Notes: a model not told the origin generated them from the letters alone. Shown: positions 8,173-16,368, counted from the first letter of the stretch. The stretch: 45,453 bases of DNA from Planctomycetota bacterium (GCA_016220095.1 JACRIJ010000107.1:1-45453); one strand, 5' to 3'. Numbers and translations: made by a program.

Positions 8173-8778
8173 TCATTTCCGCCCGAAATCGGCCGGTATC
8201 TCGCCCCATTTTTCGGTGCGCCATTTGAGTATTCTTGTCTTATATTCGTTTGATTTAAGCCAGGCCTCCGCGCGGTCTATAAGTTTCCAGACCTCTTCTG
8301 TGCCGGCATGCCTTTCCAATTTTGTTTTCGCCTTTTTGCCTTCCACCCAGGATATGGCATTTTGGGAATCGGAATATACCGGGATAGTTTTATTTTCCTT
8401 TTTCAAAACTGACAATGCGTACACAATTCCAAGGAATTCCGCAACGTTATTAGTGCCGTTTGCAACAGGGCCTACGTGGAAAACCTCCCTGCCCGTGCCG
8501 GTATGCACGCCCTGATATTCCATATTGCCGGGGCTCCCGTCGCACGCTGCATCCACGCTTATGCTGTCACGGACGACCTCTTTGGGCCAGACGTCTTTTT
8601 TTACCCTGCCGAAATAGTCCAAGCCGCCGTCAAAGGCATTCTGTGCGAGTTCTAATGAGGTAAAGGATTTGTACCTTGCGCCGGGATAACCGTCAACGCG
8701 CGCCTTGCATTCATCCCAGGAAGGGAATATGCCGGTTTCGCGTCCTGACAGGACAACATAGAATTTCTTTTGTGCCAT
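8173..8778 (-). CDS. rnhA: Ribonuclease HI with N-terminal hybrid-binding (viroplasmin) domain
   Basis: A 201-residue two-domain protein. Residues 3-48 match the small RNA/DNA-hybrid-binding domain of eukaryotic-type RNase H1 (FYVVLSGRETGIFPSWDECK, then AFDGG). Residues about 72-201 are the RNase H fold with the acidic catalytic residues D76 (SVDAACDGSPG), E114 (NNVAEFLGI) and D137 (VYSDSQNAI), and a late aspartate near residue 197. It degrades the RNA strand of RNA/DNA hybrids such as R-loops and primers. It lies beside a large tandem array and has no obvious operon partner. Confidence 0.92.
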   Translation of the reverse strand: MAQKKFYVVLSGRETGIFPSWDECKARVDGYPGARYKSFTSLELAQNAFDGGLDYFGRVKKDVWPKEVVRDSISVDAACDGSPGNMEYQGVHTGTGREVFHVGPVANGTNNVAEFLGIVYALSVLKKENKTIPVYSDSQNAISWVEGKKAKTKLERHAGTEEVWKLIDRAEAWLKSNEYKTRILKWRTEKWGEIPADFGRK

Positions 8779-8789
8779 ATATTCTACAA

Positions 8790-9247
8790 AGACTAAATGA
8801 GACTGCTACGACGACTTTTTAACAGGGACTTTACGAGACTCTTACGAGACACTACGACGACTTCTTAACAGGGACTCTAAGAGACTCTTATGAGACACTA
8901 CGACAACTTCTTAACAGGGACTCTAAGAGACTCTTACGAGACACTACGACGACTTCTTAACAGGGACTCTAAGAGACTCTTACGAGACACTACGACGACT
9001 TCTTGACAGGGGCTCTAAGAGACTCTTACGAGACACTACGACGACTTCTTGGCAGGGGCTCTAAGAGACTCTTATGAGACACGATGACTTTTTCACAAAG
9101 ACGCCACGAGACTGCGACGATAACTTCTTTTAGAATAACCGTCGTCCGTCTCTTAAGGGTCTCTTCCAGCCCCTGTTAGCAATCGTCGTCGCAGTCTCTT
9201 AAAGTCTCATCCAGTCCCTGTTGGCAATCGTCGTCAGTCTCTTAAAA
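8790..9247. repeat. 46-bp tandem repeat array with inverted copies
   Basis: Direct copies of a 46-bp unit begin (at the AACAGGGACT position) at 8821, 8867, 8913, 8959, 9005 and 9051, an exact 46-base period. Each unit contains GACGACTTCTTAACAGGG and AGACTCTTACGAGAC. From about 9136 the same unit reappears in the opposite orientation: GTCTCTTAAG-type words at 9148, 9194 and 9237, with CCCTGTT and CGTCGTC in reverse order. The locus can therefore fold into a very long hairpin. No credible reading frame crosses it. It lies between the rnhA start and the decarboxylase stop. Confidence 0.92.
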
Positions 9248-9253
9248 TCAATG

Positions 9254-10387
9254 TTAGAACCTCATTCCATTTAAAACAGACATCATCACCGACGCCGCGA
9301 GCACGGAGCCTATCTGTCCGCCTGCATTAGCGCCCATGGCATGCATAAGCAGGTAACTCTGCGGATTTGCCTTTTGCCCTTCTTTCTGCACCACCCGCGC
9401 GGCCATCGGAAACGCGGAAATTCCCGCGGCTCCTATCAAAGGATTTATCCTGCCTCTTGTCAGGGTCTTCATCAGCCTGCCGAACATCACGCCGGCCGCA
9501 GTATCAACTATTATCGCAAAAAGCCCTAATCCAAGGATTATAAGCGTATCTATATTCAAAAAACTACTGCCTATCATTGAACCGCCGATGCTGATTCCTA
9601 AAAGCAATGTAACTATGTTCGCAATCTCATTCTGTGAGGCATTAAGCAATCTGCCTGTTACGCCGCTTTCCCTGAGCAAGTTGCCCAGCATAAGGCACCC
9701 CATCAAAGGAGTTCCAAAAGGCGCTATCAAACATGTGATCAACGTTACCAGTATGGGAAATAGTATCCTTACTGTCTTTGACACGGTGCGTTTGGAGGTT
9801 GTCATTTTTATCTTGCGCTCTTCTTCAGTAGTAAGCAATCTCATCACCGCCGGCTGTATTATGGGCACGAGGGACATGTACGCGTATGCCGCGACGGAAA
9901 TCGCCGTTAGCAGTTCCTTTGCGTATTTTTCACTGAAATAAATTGACGTGGGCCCGTCGCATGCGCCTATGATGCCTATAGAACACGCCTGCAGCTTCGT
10001 AAAACCAAACTGGAGCGCCAACAAAAGCGTCATGAAAATCCCGAACTGGCCCGCCGCGCCGAAAAGCAATATGGCCGGGCTTTCCAGCAAAGGCCCGAAA
10101 TCCGTCATCGCGCCTATCCCGATAAAAATAAGGCATGGGAATATCTCCGTCGTTATCCCGAAATCATAGAAATAACGAAGCAGGCCTTTTGCCCCCATAA
10201 GGTCCGGATACAAGTTAACTATAACAGCCCCAAAACCTATCGGCACCAGCAGAAGCGGTTCAACCCCGCGTTTTATCGCGAGGTAAATCAACACCAAGCC
10301 GAGAAAAATCATGGCTGACGACTGCCATGTCATCGCCATTGCTCCGGCCGTCAGGCTTTGCAAGGCGTCTATGAGCATCTTTTCCAT
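9254..10387 (-). CDS. Na+-translocating decarboxylase beta subunit
   Basis: A 377-residue membrane protein of the OadB/GcdB/MmdB family. These subunits catalyse decarboxylation of carboxybiotin while exporting Na+. About nine to eleven hydrophobic segments are visible. The family region GACDGPTSIYFSEKYA carries the conserved aspartate of the ion and proton pathway, and the glycine-rich end MGANAGGQIGSVLA is typical. The start codon follows directly on the stop of the gamma-type gene, indicating translational coupling. The substrate is not readable from this subunit; the neighbouring acyl-CoA dehydrogenase suggests a CoA ester. The carboxyltransferase alpha subunit is absent from the window. 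Confidence 0.93.
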   Translation of the reverse strand: MEKMLIDALQSLTAGAMAMTWQSSAMIFLGLVLIYLAIKRGVEPLLLVPIGFGAVIVNLYPDLMGAKGLLRYFYDFGITTEIFPCLIFIGIGAMTDFGPLLESPAILLFGAAGQFGIFMTLLLALQFGFTKLQACSIGIIGACDGPTSIYFSEKYAKELLTAISVAAYAYMSLVPIIQPAVMRLLTTEEERKIKMTTSKRTVSKTVRILFPILVTLITCLIAPFGTPLMGCLMLGNLLRESGVTGRLLNASQNEIANIVTLLLGISIGGSMIGSSFLNIDTLIILGLGLFAIIVDTAAGVMFGRLMKTLTRGRINPLIGAAGISAFPMAARVVQKEGQKANPQSYLLMHAMGANAGGQIGSVLAASVMMSVLNGMRF

Positions 10388-10537
10388 CTATTTCTTTTCT
10401 CCAACAGGTTGTGTTTCCGACTTGTACGGGAATATCTTTTTCATAAGATGCATAGCCGCAATGAGCAAGCCGAGGGTCAAAAACGTTCCGCCCATGCCCA
10501 CGACAGTCATTATCAGACCGAATTCAAGTTCTTTCAT
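10388..10537 (-). CDS. Small gamma-type (OadG-like) subunit of the Na+-pumping decarboxylase
   Basis: A 49-residue product beginning MKELEFGLIMTVVGMGG, with one membrane helix (to about residue 28) and a hydrophilic, lysine-rich tail. OadG/GcdD-type subunits have this form: a single N-terminal helix that anchors and assembles the complex. The stop TAG touches the ATG of the beta subunit. An AGGA sequence lies about 10 bases upstream of the start. It is shorter than typical gamma subunits, and the usual C-terminal metal-binding tail is missing. Confidence 0.75.
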   Translation of the reverse strand: MKELEFGLIMTVVGMGGTFLTLGLLIAAMHLMKKIFPYKSETQPVGEKK

Positions 10538-10661
10538 GATATTATTGTTCCTAAAACTATTAAAAACGATTCCTTGCCACTAAGGCACGAGGACACGAAG
10601 CCGCCGAAAAAAGGTTACGGATTGACTTCGTCCGTCGTCACTGGTTACTGGTTACTCGCCA
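10538..10661. repeat. Repeat modules inside the decarboxylase operon
   Basis: Between the biotin-carrier and gamma genes lie a GGCACGAGGACACGAAG word and a CTGGTTACTGGTTACTCGCC word, both shared with other spacers in the window. This is the only interruption of an otherwise compact gene set. Confidence 0.5.
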
Positions 10662-10877
10662 CTATTCAATTACCGCTAATTCCGTTTCGGCCTCAACCTG
10701 CTGGCCGGGCAGTACAAGTATCTTCGTTATAGTGCCTGCCGCCGGCGACGCAATATCCATCTCTACCTTCATTGCTTCCATTACCATAAGCGAATCGTTT
10801 TCGCTGACCTTATCGCCGGGTTTGACGTTTATCTGGATAATCTTTCCCAGCATGGGGGCCGTTACAGGTGTTGCCAT
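10662..10877 (-). CDS. Biotin carrier protein of the decarboxylase
   Basis: A 71-residue free-standing biotinyl domain. It has the biotinylation motif VMEAMKVE with the acceptor lysine at about residue 37, flanked by the symmetrical half-repeats APMLGKIIQINVKPGDKV and SPAAGTITKILVLPGQQV. It shuttles carboxyl groups from the missing carboxyltransferase to the membrane beta subunit. It lacks the proline/alanine-rich linker often seen in GcdC/MmdC proteins. AGGAGG lies 8 bases before the ATG. It lies between the acyl-CoA dehydrogenase and the gamma/beta subunits in the same orientation. Confidence 0.92.
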   Translation of the reverse strand: MATPVTAPMLGKIIQINVKPGDKVSENDSLMVMEAMKVEMDIASPAAGTITKILVLPGQQVEAETELAVIE

Positions 10878-10977
10878 ATTTAATTCCTCCTAAAATTCTG
10901 TCAGACGTATTTCATCGTTTACATATATCTTCTCTCTCCCGCCTTCTGTTTCAGCCTTATATTTCCTGTTTTCTCGT

Positions 10978-12129
10978 TTATTTCTTTTTCCCAAAAATAT
11001 TAGACGCTATAATCAGCTTTTGTATATTTGAAGTGCCTTCCACTATCTGGAAGGACTTGGAATCCCTGTAAAGGCGTTCCACCGGGTATTCCGATGAAAA
11101 GCCGTAGGAACCGAATATCTTAACCGCCTCGCTTGAGGCCTTAACCGCGGTTTCAGCGGCGTAGTATTTTGCCACGGACACTTCCAACGTGCATTTCACG
11201 TTCTTGTCTTTTAATGAGGCGGCCCTTTGCACAAGGAGCCTCGCGGCCTGGCATTCCACGTGCATCATAGCAATCTGTTCCTGTATCATCTGGAATTCGG
11301 CTATCTTCTGGCCGAATTGCTCGCGTTCCTGTGCGTACTTTACAGAAGCGTCTTCAGCGGCCTGGGCCACGCCGACCGCGCGCGACGCGCAGCTCAGACG
11401 CGTATTATCCAACATTGTCATGCAAATCTTAAACCCATCGCCACGTTTGCCCAACATAGCGCTCTTGGGAATCATGGCGTCTTCAAAAACGATTTCCCCT
11501 GTAGGCGCGCAATGCAGTCCGAGTTTGGTTTCTATGGGGCGCGTCGTAACGCCTTTAGTCTTTTTTAATTCGACAATAAACGCCGACATGCCCTTATGTT
11601 TCAATTGCGGGTCCGTATGGCAATACAGTATACACGCGTCCGCGACATGCGCGTTGGAAATCCATGTCTTTTGACCATTCACGGCAAAAAAATCGCCTTT
11701 TTCCACAGCAGTTGTCTTCATGGAAACGACGTCAGAACCCGAATTCGGCTCGGTAATGGCGAAGCATCCGAACATGTCCGCGGAAGCTAAGGCAGGCACG
11801 TATTTCTTTTTCTGTTCGTCCGTGCCGAAAGCAAGGATTATCAACGCCGGTCCAAAGACCTGCATATTAAAAGGAAGCCCGTAAGAAGCGCTGTGGCGCG
11901 CGATTTCCTCGTTCATGACGAGAGTAGAAAGAAATCCCGTGGCAGTGCCGCCGTATTCCTCAGGGATGATGCCGCCGAACATCCCGAGCGCGCCCATTTT
12001 TTTTACGAGTTCGGGCCGGAACACATGGCCTTTTTCGTCTTTTTCCTGCGTAGGAAGGATTTCCTTTTCGGCGAAATCCTTCGCGAGTTCTTTCATCGCG
12101 AGTTGTTCTTCAGTCAATTCAAAGTCCAT
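10978..12129 (-). CDS. Acyl-CoA dehydrogenase, possibly glutaryl-CoA type
   Basis: A 383-residue flavoprotein with the full family pattern: N-terminal helical domain, FAITEPNSGSD (FAD/substrate loop), KTWISNA, the RLSCASRAVGVAQ helix, REQFGQKIAEFQ and the catalytic-base region YRDSKSFQIVEGTSNIQ with the glutamate near residue 368. It oxidises an acyl-CoA to the enoyl-CoA and passes electrons to ETF. The motifs EEIARHSAS, FNMQVFGPA, LHCAPTGE and FGSYGFSSEYPVERLYRD resemble glutaryl-CoA dehydrogenases. With the adjacent Na+-pumping decarboxylase subunits, a two-step route from glutaryl-CoA through glutaconyl-CoA to crotonyl-CoA is plausible. The substrate assignment is an inference. Confidence 0.88.
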   Translation of the reverse strand: MDFELTEEQLAMKELAKDFAEKEILPTQEKDEKGHVFRPELVKKMGALGMFGGIIPEEYGGTATGFLSTLVMNEEIARHSASYGLPFNMQVFGPALIILAFGTDEQKKKYVPALASADMFGCFAITEPNSGSDVVSMKTTAVEKGDFFAVNGQKTWISNAHVADACILYCHTDPQLKHKGMSAFIVELKKTKGVTTRPIETKLGLHCAPTGEIVFEDAMIPKSAMLGKRGDGFKICMTMLDNTRLSCASRAVGVAQAAEDASVKYAQEREQFGQKIAEFQMIQEQIAMMHVECQAARLLVQRAASLKDKNVKCTLEVSVAKYYAAETAVKASSEAVKIFGSYGFSSEYPVERLYRDSKSFQIVEGTSNIQKLIIASNIFGKKK

Positions 12130-12194
12130 AATAATTACGCTCCTATAAAACGAATTTAAAATATAAGATGTAAGATTTATCCGGCGTATTTCAT

Positions 12195-12590
12195 AAAAAT
12201 CTTAATTCTTAAATCTTAAATTTCTATGCTTTTTACGCAAAATTAAAAACTTAGACTCTAATAAGCCATAAGAATTGTTTTTAGTCAAGGAAAACGAAAA
12301 CCGGGCATTCGCCAGAGAAACCCAATACTTCAAATGACTCCAGACCTAAGACTCAATGGCCGTGGTCCGTTACCCGTGACCCGTGACCCGTGGCCCGTTT
12401 AAACGGGAACCGGGGTACGAGTTCCGGGATCCGAGACCCGGCATCCGGGACTCGACGACCGGGAACCGATGTCCGGCACCCGGCCCCCTGACCTCGGATC
12501 TCGGATTTAGAAACATTCCATCATCCTGACATTCTAACATTCTTTCGTTTCGTCCGTCCTTCCTTTTTCATTTTTCCTCTTTCGTTTTTC
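12195..12590. repeat. Long spacer of repeat modules, including a CCGG-rich element
   Basis: Contains CTTAATTCTTAAATCTTAAA (about 12201-12222), GACTCCAGACCTAAGACTC (about 12337-12355), a CCGG-rich element (about 12358-12507) with the 17-mer GTTTAAACGGGAACCGG at 12397-12413, then AGAAACATTCCATCATCCTG and a pyrimidine-rich run up to 12590. The last part closely matches 17174-17240. No gene is seen between the divergent genes. Confidence 0.7.
12259..12288 (-). promoter_or_regulatory. Possible promoter of the acyl-CoA dehydrogenase operon
   Basis: On the minus strand TTGACT (12283-12288) and TTATTA (12259-12264) are 18 bases apart, about 130 bases upstream of the start codon. The -10 match is imperfect. 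Confidence 0.4.
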
Positions 12591-12591
12591 G

Positions 12592-12619
12592 TTGACTGTC
12601 TCTCCGCACATGATATAAT
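12592..12619 (+). promoter_or_regulatory. Promoter of the FHA-sigma54 activator gene
   Basis: TTGACT (12592-12597) and TATAAT (12614-12619) are 16 bases apart. The start point is expected near 12626, giving a 30-base leader that contains GGGAG (12644-12648) before the ATG at 12656. Confidence 0.75.
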
Positions 12620-12655
12620 GAATCTCAAAAGACAAACGTTTTTGGGAGCATTACA

Positions 12656-14596
12656 ATGCCTCGTCTTGTGATAATAGACGGCCCGGACAAGGGCACAATT
12701 TTTGAAATCAGCGGTGACACTACCATAGGAAGGTCATCCGACAATCCCATCCGGCTCAATCACAGCCAGGTCTCGCGCGTCCACGCCAGGATTATACGGC
12801 GCGGCGATGATTTTTACGTCCGGGATTTTGACAGCCGCAACGGAGTATTTGTAAACAGGCAATTAGTAGAACAAAAGAAACTCGCCAAAGGCGACCTCAT
12901 CACCATAGGCAACTTTACGCTTGTTTACGAACCCAATTTCATAATGCGCATGACCCATAACGCCCAAAACGGGCTGATACTCATGCCGGATTCAAAGGAA
13001 TCCGCAGAACCGCATGAAAAAAACCTTACGGAACAGATTCAACTGCCGGCCCAGGAAACACCTTCGGGGGAATTGCTTACGCCGGAAATGGTCGCGCTGA
13101 AGCAGTTGCAGACCGCGCACCGGCACCTCCAGGCCGTTTACAAGGCCACTTCCATAGCGGTTTCAACCCTGGACGAAAGCGCTTTATGCACACAGCTTGT
13201 TGACCTTGTTATAGAAGAATTCCACGCCGAACGCGGAGCGCTCATTTTTTATTCGCCGGAAAAAAAGGATTTTTACGCCGGCACTGTGAAATCCGGTTCC
13301 GAAATCCCGACCAACATTTCCATAAGCCGCACCGTGCTCAAAAGGGCCGTGGAAAAAGGGATGCCCTTCCTGAGCGAAGACACGCTGAACGACCCGCACT
13401 TTGACGCCAGCCGCAGTCTGTTTCTTGACAAAATACGCTCATTCATCTGCACGCCTATAAACGGCAAAAACGCCCCCATTGGCGCGCTGTATATTGATAC
13501 CACGGACATCACGCGCTCTTTCACGAAAGACGACATGGAACTCCTGAAAAACATCGGCAACCAGGCGGCTATTGCACTTGAAAACGCCAGGCTTTACGCA
13601 AGAGTACATGAGGAAGTAGCGCAGTTGCGGGAAAAAATCACTGACGAAACGCGGATTGTCGGCGAATCATTTAAGGCAAAAGAACTCATTGAAAAAATCG
13701 CGAAAATAGCCCCCACGGATTCCACCGTGCTCATCACCGGCGAAACAGGCACGGGCAAAGAACTCGTCGCCAAGTCCGTGCATTACCAGAGCCAGCGCAG
13801 TAACAGGCCTTTTATCGCTATAGACTGTTCAGCCATTCCCGTAAACCTCCTGGAAAGCGAGCTTTTCGGCCATGAAAAAGGCGCCTTTACAGGCGCGGTA
13901 AAATCTAAACCTGGAAAATTTGAAATCGCTCATGAAGGCACGCTTTTCCTTGATGAAATAGGCAATCTTGACGCGTCCGTACAGGCAAAACTCCTGCGGG
14001 CTATAGAGGAAAAGATGTTCACCCGCGTGGGCGGGGTGCGAATAATCAGTTCGGACGTCCGCATCATCGCCGCAACAAATTCGGACCTGCAACAGGCGGT
14101 AAAGGAAAAAAAATTCAGGGAAGACCTTTTTTACCGGATCGCGGTAGTGCCTGTGGCAGTACCGTCCCTGCGCGAACGCATTGATGATATACCACTGCTG
14201 GTGGAACATTTTTCGCTTTCGGCATCAACGCGGCTCGGCAGAAAACCGCCGGAATTCACGGATTCCGCGATAAACGCCATGAAGAACCACCATTGGCCGG
14301 GAAATATAAGAGAACTCCGAAACGCCGTAGAATACGCCATCGCATTGGCATCCGGAAATGAAATAACCGCAGAAGACCTGCCGGCCGGCGTCGCCGGAAA
14401 ACGCGAAGACAACCTGCTCTCAGGCGGAATATTCAAGTTTGATATACCGCTCACCGACGCCGTAAAACAGGTTGAAAAAACATATATTGAACAGGCATTG
14501 CATAAGACAAAAGGCGTAAAATCAGAAGTAGCAAGGATACTCGGCGTATCCCGGCCTACGCTTGACAAGAAATTAAAGGAATACGGATTGGAATAA
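12656..14596 (+). CDS. FHA-GAF sigma54-dependent transcriptional activator
   Basis: A 646-residue regulator. Residues 1-95 form an FHA domain (GRSSDNPIRLNHSQVSRVHA, then DFDSRNGVFVN) that binds phosphothreonine. Residues about 155-310 are a GAF sensor domain. Residues about 330-560 are the AAA+ domain with Walker A GETGTGKE, the sigma54 contact loop GAFTGA near residue 409, and LFLDEIG. The last 55 residues are a Fis-type helix-turn-helix (EVARILGVSRPTLDKKLKEYG). It should activate sigma54-dependent promoters in response to phosphorylation by a Ser/Thr kinase, for which the kinase at 4477-6717 is a candidate. There is no response-regulator receiver domain. Targets are unknown. Confidence 0.93.
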   Translation: MPRLVIIDGPDKGTIFEISGDTTIGRSSDNPIRLNHSQVSRVHARIIRRGDDFYVRDFDSRNGVFVNRQLVEQKKLAKGDLITIGNFTLVYEPNFIMRMTHNAQNGLILMPDSKESAEPHEKNLTEQIQLPAQETPSGELLTPEMVALKQLQTAHRHLQAVYKATSIAVSTLDESALCTQLVDLVIEEFHAERGALIFYSPEKKDFYAGTVKSGSEIPTNISISRTVLKRAVEKGMPFLSEDTLNDPHFDASRSLFLDKIRSFICTPINGKNAPIGALYIDTTDITRSFTKDDMELLKNIGNQAAIALENARLYARVHEEVAQLREKITDETRIVGESFKAKELIEKIAKIAPTDSTVLITGETGTGKELVAKSVHYQSQRSNRPFIAIDCSAIPVNLLESELFGHEKGAFTGAVKSKPGKFEIAHEGTLFLDEIGNLDASVQAKLLRAIEEKMFTRVGGVRIISSDVRIIAATNSDLQQAVKEKKFREDLFYRIAVVPVAVPSLRERIDDIPLLVEHFSLSASTRLGRKPPEFTDSAINAMKNHHWPGNIRELRNAVEYAIALASGNEITAEDLPAGVAGKREDNLLSGGIFKFDIPLTDAVKQVEKTYIEQALHKTKGVKSEVARILGVSRPTLDKKLKEYGLE

Positions 14597-14880
14597 TTCG
14601 TGGATATGATATGTGGGATATGCGATTTGAGATTTGGCGAAATACATATATAGCCTGTAGCCGCTGTTTGCGACCAGCGGCAGGTTAAAACCTGCGGTCA
14701 ATGACGAATTAAGGGAATCATCGTCGTCAGTCTCTTCAGGTCTCGTTAAGTCCCTGTAAATATCGTCGTCGTTTCGTTGTTCAAAATAATTCGAGGTTGT
14801 TTAGTAATTTAGTCGCCAATCCGTTTAACCTGTTATTAAAAACCGTCTATTTAATACGCTGTTAAAACTTCTAAAATTCC
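14597..14880. repeat. Spacer with palindromes and a 46-bp-family copy
   Basis: Two adjoining palindromes, CCGCTG/CAGCGG (14661-14680) and GCAGGTT-AA-AACCTGC (14680-14695), follow the activator gene. Neither is followed by a T-run, so they look more like REP-type hairpins than intrinsic terminators. A reverse copy of the 46-bp family (CGTCGTCAGTCTCTTCAGG, then GTCCCTGTAAATATCGTCG) lies at 14719-14772. Confidence 0.6.
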
Positions 14881-14908
14881 TTGACTTTCCGGAGGGAAAA
14901 ACTATAAT
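14881..14908 (+). promoter_or_regulatory. Promoter of tRNA-Phe
   Basis: TTGACT (14881-14886) and the perfect TATAAT (14903-14908) are 16 bases apart. The start point near 14915 coincides with the first base of a perfect 9-bp hairpin (GCTCTGCAA / TTGCAGAGC, 14916-14936), so the precursor tRNA begins with a stem-loop. Confidence 0.8.
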
Positions 14909-14945
14909 TCCAAATGCTCTGCAATTTTTGCAGAGCAAAAATTGC

Positions 14946-15019
14946 GGGCAGGTAGCTCAGCTAGGTAGAGCACTAGACTGAAAATCTAGGTGTCGACGGT
15001 TCGATCCCGTTCCTGCCCA
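14946..15019 (+). tRNA. tRNA-Phe (anticodon GAA)
   Basis: The cloverleaf can be paired completely: acceptor stem GGGCAGG (14946-14952) with CCTGCCC (15012-15018), D stem GCTC/GAGC (14955-14958, 14968-14971), anticodon stem CTAGA/TCTAG with loop CTGAAAA giving anticodon GAA (14980-14982), and T stem GACGG/CCGTT with loop TTCGATC. The discriminator base is A. CCA is not encoded. It has its own promoter and terminator. Confidence 0.97.
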
Positions 15020-15043
15020 AAAATTTGCCTTGCAAATTTTTTT
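15019..15043 (+). terminator. Intrinsic terminator after tRNA-Phe
   Basis: A 10-bp stem (15019-15028 with 15032-15041, core AATTTGC/GCAAATT) with a 3-base loop runs into a T7 tract. Confidence 0.8.
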
Positions 15044-15074
15044 ATGTTTAATGCGATTATTATACGGCTAAGCC

Positions 15075-15365
15075 TTGAAAGAAAAAATACTTCTAATACT
15101 CTTCTCCCTGCACAGCATAATGTTCCTCGTTTTCTTCCTGAGGAAACGCAGAAAATACAACCTGATTTTTCTCGCCGCATTCATATTTCTTGCCGCATAT
15201 AACGCTTCCATCCTGAAGGGATACAATCCTGAATATGCCTCCTGTCTCAGATACGCCGGAATAGCATTGTGCGCAATAGCCACGCCGTTTTTCCTTTGCC
15301 ACGTTTTTCACTGGATAAGCGGAAAAATGAAAAAGAAAAGCCCTGAATCGTCTTCTACGGTTTAG
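15075..15365 (+). CDS. Small two- to three-helix membrane protein of unknown function
   Basis: A 96-residue hydrophobic product with membrane helices at about residues 5-22, 28-46 and 57-80 and a basic, serine-rich tail (KMKKKSPESSSTV). The only start in this frame after the preceding TAA is a TTG at 15075, with no clear ribosome-binding site, so the start is uncertain. It lies just downstream of the tRNA terminator and upstream of two other membrane proteins. I do not recognise a family. Length, composition and position support a real gene, but less firmly than its neighbours. Confidence 0.55.
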   Translation: MKEKILLILFSLHSIMFLVFFLRKRRKYNLIFLAAFIFLAAYNASILKGYNPEYASCLRYAGIALCAIATPFFLCHVFHWISGKMKKKSPESSSTV

Positions 15366-15435
15366 ATTAACCGACATTATATAATCTGTGTTTTATTTAC
15401 CGGACCGCTAAAAGCGGCCTTAAAAGGAGGTTTAC

Positions 15436-16368
15436 ATGTTCGACAAACAACGGTGGTCTTTGTATATCATAATAGCAATCTGCTCCATCGCAGCCTATTT
15501 TGCTTACAACAAAATGATTAACAGCAAAAAGGCGCAAATCGTTTTTTCCAGCGACCATTCTTTTGTCATGGTTTACAGGGCAATGGATGACGACTCTGAA
15601 AAAACCCAGCACAATGTCATATCGCGCCTGCACGGCGTCGCAACTTCCAAAAACGGAATCCCGGCAGACGGCATAAAGATGTACTACATCACAGGAGAAA
15701 CACTGACAAACGATTTTATTAACAAGAATAAGCAGTTCACGAAAAATGATTTCAAAATAGCACAGATGGTTCCGGGCAACGCGGATTATTTCATCGCAAC
15801 GCTGGAAAGCATGGAACGCGGCAGAAAATATTATTATTTCATTGAGGCGGTTGACAACGCGGGCAACACGATTACGCTTCCGGAAAAACCCCTTGAAGGC
15901 CACCGCAACCTCTTCAGGCTTAGTTACGAAAACAAAGCCGCCCTGCAATCCGTCTTACTTATTCATATCGTCACAATGCTTATCGCACTGTTTTTCCTCA
16001 TCCACTCTTTCTATTATTCCATACACTTCCTTATTGTAGGCGCAAAAGGCATTATCAGCAAATGCTTCTCCACCGTTTTCTGGGGCACCGTATTTTTCAC
16101 CGTTTCCGGATTTCCCATCGGCTGGTGGGTCGCGTACGACAGCGTCGGCTCTGCATGGGGCGGATTCCCGCTGGGTAACGATATCACCGATAACAAAACC
16201 CTTGTAACATTCCTGTTCTGGGCGATCGTGCTTTTCCTCATGCCTAAAACATTGTTCAACCGACAAACAGGGAAGGATTATATCGGAGAGAAAGCTTTTG
16301 CCGTATTGACAATACTTGGTTCTATTCTCACATTGGTCGTCTTCCTGGTAATACCGCACAGCTATTAG
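15436..16368 (+). CDS. Membrane protein with extracytoplasmic domain, unknown function
   Basis: A 310-residue protein. One N-terminal membrane helix (about 9-26) is followed by an extracytoplasmic domain of about 145 residues ending in a fibronectin-III-like strand pattern (RGRKYYYFIEAVDNAGN), then four membrane helices (about 176-198, 210-235, 252-270 and 285-305). A conserved-looking stretch WGGFPLGNDITDN lies between helices. AAAGGAGG lies 8 bases upstream of the ATG, and a small hairpin (ACCGCTAAAAGCGG) precedes it. It is followed after 8 bases by another membrane protein, so the two probably work together. No family is recognised. Confidence 0.8.
   Translation: MFDKQRWSLYIIIAICSIAAYFAYNKMINSKKAQIVFSSDHSFVMVYRAMDDDSEKTQHNVISRLHGVATSKNGIPADGIKMYYITGETLTNDFINKNKQFTKNDFKIAQMVPGNADYFIATLESMERGRKYYYFIEAVDNAGNTITLPEKPLEGHRNLFRLSYENKAALQSVLLIHIVTMLIALFFLIHSFYYSIHFLIVGAKGIISKCFSTVFWGTVFFTVSGFPIGWWVAYDSVGSAWGGFPLGNDITDNKTLVTFLFWAIVLFLMPKTLFNRQTGKDYIGEKAFAVLTILGSILTLVVFLVIPHSY

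Noticed and set aside
8790..9247. CRISPR array
   Set aside because: The period is a uniform 46 bases with the whole unit repeated. There are no unique spacers and no cas genes nearby, and inverted copies follow the direct ones.
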